64,000 nucleotides of DNA from Hofstenia miamia (Eukaryota; Xenacoelomorpha; Acoela): assembly GCA_004352715.1 (NCBI GenBank), contig SCFE01000042.1, positions 635,645-699,644 on the forward strand, read 5' to 3'. Shown one piece after another: positions 21,155 through 32,700 of this stretch (position 1 is the stretch's first letter; each line of letters opens with the position of its first letter). A program made the translations under genes and the position numbers. A model generated the notes under the pieces. That model was not told the origin of the DNA. It was given only the letters and a program-made list of their open reading frames with translations, and ran no database searches.

Positions 21155-23632
21155 CCCATTAAAGCCCGAATTTAAAAAAGTTTGTGAATTTCGATGAAAC
21201 CTTATAATTAAAGTTAAAATATTATAAATTGACTCGTAAAAGCTAAATTTTGCAAAAATAATTGAATTCAATGTATTTTTAGGAGCATATGAAAATTCAT
21301 ACGCTGGGCATTTGCATTTATATTACTGATAAAAGGAAAGAAAAAATTAACTTGAGAGAATTCCGTTTATTTCCATTATAGCAGTATTTTAATCAATTAC
21401 AAAGAATAAAATGCTTAATAAACTAAATAGAAAACATTATTTTTGATGAAATAGTTTAAAACAAGATGCTGGATGAAGACCAATATTGCATTTTATGCAG
21501 AAAAATGTTGTACATTTTTTGCAAAATGCACATCTTCTCTGAGTAAAATTTGAATCAATCAGATGATATTTGCCATCAAAACGCACTTCATCTAAAAGAC
21601 ATTTCGTTGCTTTGGGCCGAACACCACGTTTTTTTCCAAATTTGATGATGAGAGTAGAGCAAGAACTATTTTGCGAATGAATTCCAATAGAGGTATGTTT
21701 TTATATGATCGATACAAAAACCACAAGTTGACAATGCTTCCATTCAAACAAAAACGGAACAAAGGAAAATACCACTTTCTTGATCGAATTCTAATGCGAT
21801 AAAGTCCTCGCAAATTGTCGAATAAATCCACCCCACCCATTTCCTTATTATAAAGTTCGATCAAGTTAGGTTGAGAAACACTGATTTGTTTTCCTTGATT
21901 TCTTTTCCAACGTTTGCAATGGCCTATTTTGAAATGATCTTCACTTTGCAGATTTGTCACTAGTGTGACTGGATTATTATCATTCCATCTGATGAGCGTA
22001 TTCGCATTATGCTTCTCTCTTAGACTATAAGATGTACCTCTGTCTTCTATTTTCAGGTCTTTTAGAGGAGCTTTCTCTATGCGATCATTTCGTATTGTCC
22101 CAACACAAAATAAGTTATTTTGTGTTAACGTATCCATTAGGGGGAGGATGTAAAATAATTATCAATATACACACAAGCTCCCATAGGTAAAAAATTCAAG
22201 CACAATTTTTCAGTCACTGAAGAGCCAAGAGATTTTCCAGGGGTTTTGTCACCAGCGCCAGTATAAGGTTGGAATTTTATCAGGTACCCATCACTTGAAG
22301 TGAGACACCAAAATTTATAGCCATACCTTATTGGTTTTGAACGAATAAATTGTTTCATAGGATGGTGTCCGTAGTAAGGTTCCATAGCTTCATCCAGGGA
22401 AAAATTTTGCCCTATGGGCTCTATAAATTTGCAAAATTTATCATTCAAGTGCTCAATGAGAGGCTTAACTTTGCATATTTTATCACCAGAGTCTATTTTC
22501 ATATTATCATTGAAGTGTAAATATCTATGAATTTTCTTGAAGGTGTTCCTACTTATAGAATTAGCAACTAGATAATTATTAGAGTCATTTCTGGTCTCCC
22601 AGTACATCCTCCTATATGGAAGTTTGACATACCCTGACAGGAGTAAAATACCTAAATATCGATATAGTTTATCTGTGCGGCATATTTTACAGTTTCTTTG
22701 CAGATATGAGACATTATTTCTTCATCAAAGAGTAATTTAAATGTATCAATAGGCTTCAAATGGTCATTTGCAACCTTTTATGAAAACGATTACTTTATAT
22801 TGTTGTAAAAGGAGTCTAGTTGCTGGTATTTATCTGAAGATTCCTTCATACTTATAGGAGTCCACGCTCGTGGAATTTTACGCTGCATTTTTGGACCAGG
22901 TTTCAAATCTAAATCAGGATTTTCAACATTTAAATTAGTCTTATTTTCTTTACTGCGCAAAGTAAATTCTGCAGGCATTGAAAGGACTCCCTTTCCAATA
23001 TCTCTAATACTACTTGTAGTATTAGCTTCATTGTCACTCGAAGCATCATCTAAATCAGAGTCTGCACCATCATTTGGGTAAGAAAAAGCAATGTTAATTG
23101 ACTCACATTGATTAATTTCTTTAGCTATATCTTCAGAATCATCAAGGGAATCTAAGTAATTCTTCTGTGTCCTTCACATTATTTGAATTAAATTTCCGTT
23201 TTGACATTATATGGAACTAAAAAAATATTTATATATAAAAATATATCTAAATTACCTCCAAAATATGATAATAATCAAGCATACATCAAATATATCTTAA
23301 AAAATGAGTTTATGTGAAGTTATTTTTCATAAGATAAAGGAAACTTATTTGCTGAGCAAAAGTAAACATGAATGCCCAGCGTATGATTTTTCATACCCCA
23401 GAAGTAATTATAAATAAAATAAGATTATCTAATTATTTTTAAAATTATTAAATTATATCTTCATTTATTAATCTATATACAAAATGAACACAGTTAAAAT
23501 AAATTAAATAGTTTAAATTACATATGAAAAAATAACATTACTTACCGCAAGTGAAGCTTCACTAACCAAATCAAACAACACACTAATTATGGCGGCAAAA
23601 TATAAATTTTCATTCACAGAATTTTCAAAGGG
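21155..23632 (-). mobile_element. piggyBac-like transposon
   Basis: The left end reads TTAA (21151-21154) followed by CCCATTAAAGCCCG, the expected piggyBac target site plus CCC start. Inside lies a 25-bp inverted repeat with one mismatch (21288-21312 versus 23371-23395), around a piggyBac transposase pseudogene. The right boundary is uncertain: AAAGGG at about 23627-23632 is a weak candidate but is followed by TTGC, not TTAA. It lies inside or beside LINE-B2. Confidence 0.7.
21437..23208 (-). pseudogene. piggyBac transposase
   Basis: Minus strand, from an ATG at 23208 (MSKRKFN) to a stop at 21437. N-terminal parts are frameshifted. The core, 22607-22137, holds ISRNTFKKIHRYLHF, FSLDEAMEPYYG (first catalytic Asp) and VYIDNYFTS (second Asp). 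After a frame change at about 22137 the frame 22137-21592 holds KEMGGVDLFDN (third Asp), and after another change the C-terminal cysteine-rich zinc domain CAFCKKC, FFCIKC and LHPASC ends the protein. All three catalytic Asp residues of the DDD triad and the Cys-rich domain survive, but at least three frameshifts or stops separate them. Cut-and-paste transposition at TTAA is family knowledge. Confidence 0.9.
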
Positions 23633-23725
23633 TTGCCTAATGTTGCTAGAACAATCTTAGTGTAAGAGTTTAAGGCAATTTACAAACAAATATAGGCTAA
23701 GGTTGATTTTAAGTGATTATTTTAC
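23633..23725. other. Short unassigned sequence before gap
   Basis: 93 bp of AT-rich sequence with nothing recognised. It does not continue the LINE-B2 reading frame. Confidence 0.4.
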
Positions 23726-24725
23726 NNNNNNNNNNNNNNNNNNNNNNNNNNNNNNNNNNNNNNNNNNNNNNNNNNNNNNNNNNNNNNNNNNNNNNNNNNN
23801 NNNNNNNNNNNNNNNNNNNNNNNNNNNNNNNNNNNNNNNNNNNNNNNNNNNNNNNNNNNNNNNNNNNNNNNNNNNNNNNNNNNNNNNNNNNNNNNNNNNN
23901 NNNNNNNNNNNNNNNNNNNNNNNNNNNNNNNNNNNNNNNNNNNNNNNNNNNNNNNNNNNNNNNNNNNNNNNNNNNNNNNNNNNNNNNNNNNNNNNNNNNN
24001 NNNNNNNNNNNNNNNNNNNNNNNNNNNNNNNNNNNNNNNNNNNNNNNNNNNNNNNNNNNNNNNNNNNNNNNNNNNNNNNNNNNNNNNNNNNNNNNNNNNN
24101 NNNNNNNNNNNNNNNNNNNNNNNNNNNNNNNNNNNNNNNNNNNNNNNNNNNNNNNNNNNNNNNNNNNNNNNNNNNNNNNNNNNNNNNNNNNNNNNNNNNN
24201 NNNNNNNNNNNNNNNNNNNNNNNNNNNNNNNNNNNNNNNNNNNNNNNNNNNNNNNNNNNNNNNNNNNNNNNNNNNNNNNNNNNNNNNNNNNNNNNNNNNN
24301 NNNNNNNNNNNNNNNNNNNNNNNNNNNNNNNNNNNNNNNNNNNNNNNNNNNNNNNNNNNNNNNNNNNNNNNNNNNNNNNNNNNNNNNNNNNNNNNNNNNN
24401 NNNNNNNNNNNNNNNNNNNNNNNNNNNNNNNNNNNNNNNNNNNNNNNNNNNNNNNNNNNNNNNNNNNNNNNNNNNNNNNNNNNNNNNNNNNNNNNNNNNN
24501 NNNNNNNNNNNNNNNNNNNNNNNNNNNNNNNNNNNNNNNNNNNNNNNNNNNNNNNNNNNNNNNNNNNNNNNNNNNNNNNNNNNNNNNNNNNNNNNNNNNN
24601 NNNNNNNNNNNNNNNNNNNNNNNNNNNNNNNNNNNNNNNNNNNNNNNNNNNNNNNNNNNNNNNNNNNNNNNNNNNNNNNNNNNNNNNNNNNNNNNNNNNN
24701 NNNNNNNNNNNNNNNNNNNNNNNNN
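23726..24725. other. Assembly gap (1,000 N)
   Basis: Exactly 1,000 N, a placeholder size. The 5' part of the transposon copy at 24726 must lie here or be missing. Confidence 1.
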
Positions 24726-25988
24726 ATTGAAGAAGTCCCTGACAATTGCCAGGAAGTACACCTCATTAGAAAAACAACCTCGGAAGTTTCAAAGGTTACG
24801 AATTCTGCTACTGAAAGTGAAGACGAATTTAAACCACCAAAATCATCATTGAGACGAATCGAAAAGGAATTAAATTATGACGGTGCTTCCACAGATATTC
24901 CTGAGCCGCCAGCGAAGAGGCCCAGAATCTTCCCATGTTTTTCTGAAGCATGTGATAGAGTTTGCATTTCTGACAGAGGAGCTGTTCTATTATCAACCTC
25001 TCTATTGGAGGACATTGGAATAATTGATGCGGAATATACAGAGAATGTGATAGACCGGAATAACGTTAGAAGAGAAAGGAAGAACATCAGATCAAAACAT
25101 GAGATACTAAATCACTCAATAAAAGCAATTTATTTTGACGGGAAGAGAGACAAAACGCTTACTTCATTGAAGAAAGATGGGAAGTATTATATAAAAAATT
25201 ACAGAAGAACATATTTCACTGATAAGCGAACCTAACTCAGACTATATAGGATATTTAGTACCAAGACATGGAACTGCTCGTGGAATCGCAGATGCTCTGA
25301 CAGATTTTTTTGAAAAAAATGATATCAGGTTCAGCACATTATTAGCAGTAGGATGTCATGGGCTGCAACTAATACTGGTACTAGTGGCGGAATCATCAAA
25401 CTTCTGGAAGAAAAAGCCGGTCGCCCATTGCATTGGTTTGTATGTATGTTACATGCTAACGAATTGCCATTGCGCCATTGGTCATCCTCATTTGATGGGA
25501 AAACTAGCGGTCCCCGTTGCTTCACAGGGCCCATCGGAAAACAATTGGCAGCTTGCGAGACACAACCTGTTATAGAGTTTGAACCGATTACAGGGGATGA
25601 ACTGCCATAAAATTCGAGAACTCGCATGGAGAAAAATCAAAAAAGCAAGAAATGAGTTGACACATCAAAGTAAAATCAGAAAATTTTCTCTGCCAAAATT
25701 GAACTTTGAGTGCGAGGACTATGTGAATATGATCGATTGGCAACAATTTGTGTCAGAGCCACCATTGACAAGAAAATTCACATTAGAAGAAATTGAAAAC
25801 TTCATCTTAACTCGAGCCACTTTTGAAGTCGAAGAAATGCCTCTTCACACAGGCTGTTGAACGTGCGATCAAGTTGGTCTCCGAAGCTTCTGAACTAGTT
25901 TGTGGTCAAGAAGCAAGAGAAGGATTTATTCGCTCCTGGATATTATCCCGCAAACGAATTCCGGCATTCAATTCCAAAAAGGACTATG
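24726..25988 (+). pseudogene. Unclassified transposase-like protein, copy 1 (partial)
   Basis: Plus-strand homologue of the minus-strand protein at 38333-40446, about 95% alike. It reads from [18 protein letters not shown] through a Lys/Arg-rich region, [31 protein letters not shown] and, after a frame change at 25230, [20 protein letters not shown]-type motif with [19 protein letters not shown] and LHWFVCMLHANELPLRH. At 25609 it jumps from TGDELP to a later part of the protein ([15 protein letters not shown]), missing roughly 340 bp present in copy 2. It is cut by the gap at 25989. I know this motif set from uncharacterised arthropod and cnidarian proteins; I cannot name the superfamily. Confidence 0.7.
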
Positions 25989-26988
25989 NNNNNNNNNNNN
26001 NNNNNNNNNNNNNNNNNNNNNNNNNNNNNNNNNNNNNNNNNNNNNNNNNNNNNNNNNNNNNNNNNNNNNNNNNNNNNNNNNNNNNNNNNNNNNNNNNNNN
26101 NNNNNNNNNNNNNNNNNNNNNNNNNNNNNNNNNNNNNNNNNNNNNNNNNNNNNNNNNNNNNNNNNNNNNNNNNNNNNNNNNNNNNNNNNNNNNNNNNNNN
26201 NNNNNNNNNNNNNNNNNNNNNNNNNNNNNNNNNNNNNNNNNNNNNNNNNNNNNNNNNNNNNNNNNNNNNNNNNNNNNNNNNNNNNNNNNNNNNNNNNNNN
26301 NNNNNNNNNNNNNNNNNNNNNNNNNNNNNNNNNNNNNNNNNNNNNNNNNNNNNNNNNNNNNNNNNNNNNNNNNNNNNNNNNNNNNNNNNNNNNNNNNNNN
26401 NNNNNNNNNNNNNNNNNNNNNNNNNNNNNNNNNNNNNNNNNNNNNNNNNNNNNNNNNNNNNNNNNNNNNNNNNNNNNNNNNNNNNNNNNNNNNNNNNNNN
26501 NNNNNNNNNNNNNNNNNNNNNNNNNNNNNNNNNNNNNNNNNNNNNNNNNNNNNNNNNNNNNNNNNNNNNNNNNNNNNNNNNNNNNNNNNNNNNNNNNNNN
26601 NNNNNNNNNNNNNNNNNNNNNNNNNNNNNNNNNNNNNNNNNNNNNNNNNNNNNNNNNNNNNNNNNNNNNNNNNNNNNNNNNNNNNNNNNNNNNNNNNNNN
26701 NNNNNNNNNNNNNNNNNNNNNNNNNNNNNNNNNNNNNNNNNNNNNNNNNNNNNNNNNNNNNNNNNNNNNNNNNNNNNNNNNNNNNNNNNNNNNNNNNNNN
26801 NNNNNNNNNNNNNNNNNNNNNNNNNNNNNNNNNNNNNNNNNNNNNNNNNNNNNNNNNNNNNNNNNNNNNNNNNNNNNNNNNNNNNNNNNNNNNNNNNNNN
26901 NNNNNNNNNNNNNNNNNNNNNNNNNNNNNNNNNNNNNNNNNNNNNNNNNNNNNNNNNNNNNNNNNNNNNNNNNNNNNNNNNNNNNNNN
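25989..26988. other. Assembly gap (1,000 N)
   Basis: Exactly 1,000 N. Left of it is the unclassified transposon, right of it a LINE, so at least one element boundary lies inside. Confidence 1.
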
Positions 26989-27875
26989 ATCTCTGGTCCT
27001 GCACTTCCCCATATATTCTCCCAGAACCTTACTGCGTCTTCACCTGCTTTAGCTGTAGCCTTTCCTCCTGCATCTAGTTCTTTGTAGAATCTTCCTTCTT
27101 GGGTCTCAAACTTCATATTGTCTCTTGCCTGCTTTGCCCTTGCCCTATACTTTCTCAGTTTCTCAGCTTCTGCAACTAATCTCTGCTTAAGCTCTTCTCT
27201 TGCAGTTTCTATAGTCTTCCTCTTACCTACCCTGCACCTGTCCTGCACTGCCTTACTTGTCCTGATCTTCCCTATTTGCTGCCTAATTTTTGCCACTTTA
27301 TTCTCAATTCTTCTTTCCCATGCTGGCTTTCTGTCTCCCTTATCTTCTTGTCGCCTTTTCTTCTTCATTTCCATGCCTACATTCTTCAGCACCTCACATG
27401 CACCTGCATATACTAAGCTATTTACTTCTGTAACACTCCTTACAACTATCCTCTCCAACACTTTATTGACTTTTGCAGTCTCTACTGCTAGCTTACTTCT
27501 CTTAACTCCTCTTGGAACTGGCAACCTCTGCTCTGTAACTTCTAATCCCATTCTTGCCTTCCTCCATTCTTCCAACATTCTCTTCCTGTAACCCCTCTCA
27601 TCTGCCCTGCTTCTTCTGTAACACTCCAATGCTGTCCTGTTCTGCTCATCTGTCCACTTATGCCGTTGTCCATTAGTCTGTGTGGATCCTATACTGCCAC
27701 TTCTCGAGTCCACACTCCCGATTGTGAAGTCCGCCTGTTGTCCGAAGATTCTTAGCACCCTCTGACCATTGAAGGCCTGCCGGGGACTGAGGGCCTTTGC
27801 TTTATCATGACTTCTCATCAGTGTTTTATTGTGTTTGATTTTGGACTCACATTCTCCTAGGAAGTTGCCAATCAA
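26989..27875 (-). pseudogene. Dong/R4/NeSL-like LINE polyprotein, N-terminal region (partial)
   Basis: An open minus-strand frame of about 295 codons runs from ATG 27875 into the gap. It has a KWTDEQNRTALECYRRS block, RGYRKRMLEEWRKARMGLE, an AWERRIENKVAKIRQQIGKI block, and a Lys/Arg-rich coiled stretch ending in GRFYKELD and FWENIWG. In R4/NeSL-type LINEs these precede the RT domain, which would fall in the gap. It is the longest undamaged TE frame in the window. An adjacent TAA repeat fits Dong, which prefers TAA targets. Clade call is from motif memory. Confidence 0.7.
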
Positions 27876-27975
27876 GGCTTAAGAGACCTTCCTGCCCCAT
27901 GAGCTTTCATTTTGGACTGCCCTTGTCCTAGGAAGTTGCCAACCAAGGCTTTAGAGTGCTTCCTACCCTGTGAGC
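27840..27975 (-). repeat. Imperfect tandem duplication, about 66-71-bp units
   Basis: Two units share TCCTAGGAAGTTGCCAA, CAAGGCTT, the CTTCCT block and TGAGCT at the end (27840-27904 and 27911-27975). They straddle the start and 5' UTR of the Dong/R4-like LINE and may be promoter or UTR repeats. Confidence 0.75.
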
Positions 27976-28003
27976 TAAGTCATCCAGTTTGCTAACCACG
28001 ATC

Positions 28004-28067
28004 ACAGTTGCTTAACCTCAGCTTACCAATCTGCGTCTCTACCAACTGGGCTACCTGCCCAGTGCCC
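28004..28067 (-). promoter_or_regulatory. tRNA-like pol III promoter module (A box, weak B box)
   Basis: On the minus strand the sequence GGGCAGGTAGCCCAGTTGG is followed by TAGAGACGCAGATTGG. TAGCCCAGTTGG (28052-28041) matches an A box, and GAGGTTAAGCAACTG (28019-28005) is a degenerate B box about 25 bp on. It reads towards the LINE ORF and looks like a tRNA-derived head or SINE remnant rather than a functional tRNA, as no cloverleaf or intact B box is seen. Confidence 0.45.
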
Positions 28068-28068
28068 A

Positions 28069-28069
<1 letters not shown>

Positions 28070-28116
<47 letters not shown>
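28070..28116. repeat. (ATT)n / (TAA)n microsatellite
   Basis: About 15 ATT units. It is the immediate upstream flank of the minus-strand Dong/R4-like element, so it is a candidate target site. Confidence 0.95.
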
Positions 28117-28239
28117 GTGTTATACATGGTTTAGAGCTTAAAATAATTAACAGAAATGTAGTTAAATATAATGTTCAAATCAATATCATTTTGAAATTTT
28201 ATTAAATGTGTTATTCCTTTTCTATGTAATGAGTTTTAG

Positions 28240-28474
28240 ACGCATGAAAGAAAATATTGATGCACCGATCTCAATTCTTGAATTAGTATCAGCCTCTATT
28301 GAACTAGCTGAACGTGGAGGAGATCGTGTCAGGGAAGTAAGGTTTTCGCCACATCTACAAGAAGAGAGTAAAGGAAAAACAAGAGAAGGAGCTAATGATC
28401 CATTGACTGCGGGTGATCTGCAATCTCATCTCGAAATTTATAATGGATTTAAAGAATCCTATCCATATATTCCA
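28240..28474 (+). CDS. BPNT2: BPNT2 exon (first visible)
   Basis: Acceptor TTTTAG at 28234-28239 and donor GTAAGT at 28475. It encodes [49 protein letters not shown] and ends YPYIP. Phase: two codon bases come from the previous exon. An ATG at 28245 could be an alternative start, but it would lack the membrane anchor. Confidence 0.9.
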
Positions 28475-28540
28475 GTAAGTATGTCTAGCAACTGCGGGAA
28501 TTTTAGCATTAAAATTATGTATAATATAAATACAATTTCT

Positions 28541-28579
<39 letters not shown>

Positions 28580-29494
28580 ATATATTTATGTATACACTCG
28601 GCATATGTGATATGATTTGTACGTATCCCGAATTTTTAATACTTTTTTGTGTTAATGCCTTTACGCCACAGCTCTTATAAAACCCTTGAAAAAAATTGAT
28701 TTTAATCACAATTAAATTAAAAAAATTTTTTGGCTTCATATGTACGCATTCCTACATATATTCCTCAATTGTATGGTTGTAATATATTAGCTGCTTTCAA
28801 AATCATACATACTGAAAAATATTTATGGTTTTAGTTTGTTTTAATCAAGTAACTATCTTTGTTTCATCTGATTTTAATTACTTGTTAAATGTACATGATA
28901 ATGACATAAAATAGTATTTAATTTTGTTTAAAAATGCATTAGCTTTTCGCCTTTTTCGTAAGTTTTCTCAATTTAGAAAATATCAAATTTAGAGTTTTGT
29001 GACTGGGATATTTATCTGTGTGACTTAATTCAACATGATTCTTTAATAGAAATGCCAAATAATGAAGAAAAACGGTTAACCAGGTGTTAAAGCGTAAGAT
29101 TGCCCAAAATTCATCTTTGCAAAAAATGCTCTAAAATAATCCCTCAACATTTTCTAGACTATCATGAAAATATGCATTTTACATCCAGAGCTTCTATCTT
29201 AGATTATTACAGCACTTGTAACTGAATAAATATGTAACTGAAGTTCTTATCCTATTACATTCACCGAATATAATATGCTATTTTACAGAAATGCCAAATA
29301 TACGTGTTGATAATGCCAAAATTCCGAATATGCATTTCACTTATATAAAATNGATTCAGAGATATCTTTCGTCTTTGATGATATTTTATTGTATTATATC
29401 TTAGTCTTACATGTTACAATGCATAGTATGGAAAATGAGTGTTAGGATGGGATAAAAATAGTTTTTTCAAAAAAACCATTAACTTTTGCAGTGT

Positions 29495-29545
<51 letters not shown>

Positions 29546-29697
29546 TGTCAAATCTCGCTACTATGCCACTCTTTTTATTATACCACTTTTCCTTGTCTCC
29601 GACGATAATAAACCTGCTGTTACAAACTTATGTTACTATGCCACTTTTGCTCAGTCCTTTTGGTTGGCATAGTAGTCAGATTTGAATTTATATATAC

Positions 29698-29728
<31 letters not shown>

Positions 29729-32700
29729 TTTTTACTACAGAGTTTTCAGTATACATTTAGTTGATATCAGAAGAGCATTCAGTTGATCATTCTCATCGCG
29801 CAGCGCCTGTGTTAAGACACAGCGCCGAAGTATTCGAACACACTAACTTCGATCAACATTTAGCAGCCAAAGACTTAACCATATGGATAGATCCCCTAGA
29901 TGCCACTCAGGAATACACTGGTGAGTAAAATGTTTCTTATAACATATGATGAATTTGAAATAGGTTTTAAGCTGCGTAGTTTGCTTTTGCAAATTTTTTA
30001 CTCATTCTTGTTCCTATGGTAGTAAAAAACTTTGTTTAGAAATCAGTTATCGAAAGTTGTTTTTAATGCCAGTTGTAAATTTTGTTGTTGTTAGATTATT
30101 ATTGCTGTTTTCTGTCGTGCATCATGAGAAATATTTTTTTATGAATGTGTTTAAAAAAGATATTCAGTTTGCTAAGGATTATCGTGCTAATGTTTACGTA
30201 CTTTTTACCATAAACATTATACATTTTATCAATATCGAAGATTAAGAGATACAGTAAGTGGTGTTTTTCACGTTTGTCACACTTCATATCATTGCTTGAA
30301 AACATTTGTGTCTTTTTCCCCATTTCGGTGTGGAAGAACATTCAAGAACTACGATTTTCTGAACTTTCATTGAATTCTTTTCTTGAATGAAATTAGTTCG
30401 CTCCCAGTCGGGATATTTTTACTTCGTGTCGAGTAGACTTAGTCTATTAAAATTCGAGTCGGATCAGGTCCCAAGTTGAGGGAAGGCGCATTTCGATCCT
30501 CGGATCTTGTTTAGGCACATAAATGTAAACTCACCATTAAGTATAGCAGCTTCGTTTTGGATTCGCCAAATTATTAATTATTGTAAATACATTATTAATC
30601 ATTTATTGTTGATGTTATAAATTGAAGAATAGAAATCCTGTCAAATATCAATCAGGGTTGGCAAATAAAAAACACCCCTGTTTTAAAACATGTTTTAAAA
30701 ACCTGTTTTTATTTATGTTTTTTAAAAGTGTTTTTTATTATGAAAACGGCGCGTAAAATTTTAGACGTTGAATGTTGCTGTAGGTGTAATTGTATTTTGT
30801 AATGTAGTGTATAATTAAACATCAAGCGAGCGGTGAATTACATCCCGCACAGTGGAGTATTTCACCTTGAAAGTTGATCAAAAAATTTGTAAAATTCCCC
30901 TACAAACTGTTTATTATTAAAGCTTAATACAGCTTGCATCGATATAAAATACTTTCGAAGCCATTCCGCCTTCTATTTCAGACCATTAGAAAGCTAAAAA
31001 CAATAAACCTTTTTTTTCTGTTTTAGGATTTCTACTTTAAAGACATTTCAAAAATTCTAAAGAAAAATTTGTATAGTGAAATAGAAAAAAATTAAAATGG
31101 ACAATGAAGAACAAGGTATGTAGATACACATAAAATATTACATTTTCTGCATTGCAGTTGGGAAAGTGTATATAATCATCATATACATTTGGAACTAAAA
31201 ATTGAAAAATCTTATGCTTTGATATTATTATTAAATGATATTTGGACATCAGCTAAGCCGAGTTAAGCTCAGATTTTTAACGTAGCTGAAAGCTTACTTG
31301 TTCTACTCATAAATTTTGAAAAGTTCCGCTTTTCCGCCATTTTTTTATATTCAGTTTTATTTAGCTATTAATGCTCATTGTAATTTCTAATGAAAAATAT
31401 TAATTTCATATTTCTGTTTCAGAATCCGATGTCATGGTCATTGAAATAAGCCGCAAATCGCTGAATGAAATTATGAAACTATCTTCAATAAAAACGATTG
31501 ACGAAAAACTCAATTTCTTGGAAAATCACTTCCGCCAAATTAGTAAATGTCCTGAAAACGAACAAGTTTCCCTCAAGTGCTTTTTGAAGAGTTTCAAGTT
31601 TCAGTTTAAGCAAAAATGGGTAGCAGCTAGTTACAAAGAAAAACGATTTTTAAAGAATAATTAATCTTGGCTAATTACTCTTGTAAAAATGCCAAAGAGT
31701 CACCTAAAAGCCCGATTGGCCATCAAAACATTTTAAAGAATCGAGTTCGCCAACTAAGAGGAGAAAAACAATGGCTTTACGAGAACAATCATCTTGCGAA
31801 CAGTTAATTTATGCTGTCTAAATGAGTCAGCGTGTTGCAGGACACAGTGATACATCTAAGCTGATAAAAGATATTCTTGTCGAGCCAGCAAAAGCTACAA
31901 TACAGAAAAGGTTGTATTGGTACTCGAACTGGCAGTATCAAAAAGCACACTCCATTGCGAGCATTATCAAATTTTGTGGAACCGACGAAAAACAGTACGA
32001 AGTCATTCATGCTGCTAACAAGAATATATATCCTTGTTATTCTTTTCTCAAGAAAACCAAAGAAGAATGTTATCTTAGACAAGAGTCAATTACCTTTACC
32101 GAAACTCTTTGTGAAATTAATCTGCAAGACCTTCTAGATCACACTTCTAAAAGTTTATGTGAGTATCTACATGAAATATTTGAAACTTGAAATGAAGAAC
32201 AAAAAAGTAATTTTGAGCTGTTATCAAAATGTGGTTGTGATGGCTCGCAACAACAAACTTTAAAATAAAAATTTCAAAATAGTTCAGATAGTGATTCAAA
32301 CATCTTCCATAGTTCATTTGTGCCTCTGCGCCTAATAGCTCACTTAAGTGGGCAGAAGAAAGTCATTTGGCAAAACCCACTGCCATTTTCTACAAGATAT
32401 TGCCGTCCAATACGAATTCGCCTTACCCATGAAACCACAGTGCCACAAATGAAGAAATGCGCTATGTAGAAGATCAAATAAAAAACATAAGAAAGAGCCA
32501 AATACCAACAGCTTTCGGTTACCACCTCCAAATTAAACACACATTGTCATATACAATGTTTGATGCAAAGGTTTGTAATGCTGCGACAAATACAACTTCA
32601 ACTATGGGATGGAAAACGACAACATACTTCAACAAAATCAATGCTGTAACTACAGAACTTAAGATGCCCTAAAATTTGGATTATCAATACTACATGCAAG

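Noticed and set aside
23703-27875. Long ORFs of 340-635 codons spanning the N gaps
   Set aside because: They are mostly undetermined residues; only the sequenced parts were used (24726-25988 and 26989-27875).
28004-28067. A true tRNA gene
   Set aside because: Only an A box and a poor B box are present, with no cloverleaf; kept only as a tRNA-like module.
28542-29685. ORFs rich in Tyr-Ile repeats
   Set aside because: Translations of (TA)n microsatellites, not proteins. The same applies near 34280, 42330, 48700 and 50800.
30653-30750. CAGGGTTGGCAAATAAAAAA, resembling a hAT terminus
   Set aside because: No inverted partner or 8-bp duplication found; could be a broken end or chance.
31804-32082. 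Minus-strand ORF opposite the Transib transposase
   Set aside because: It lies antisense to the transposase reading and has no motif.
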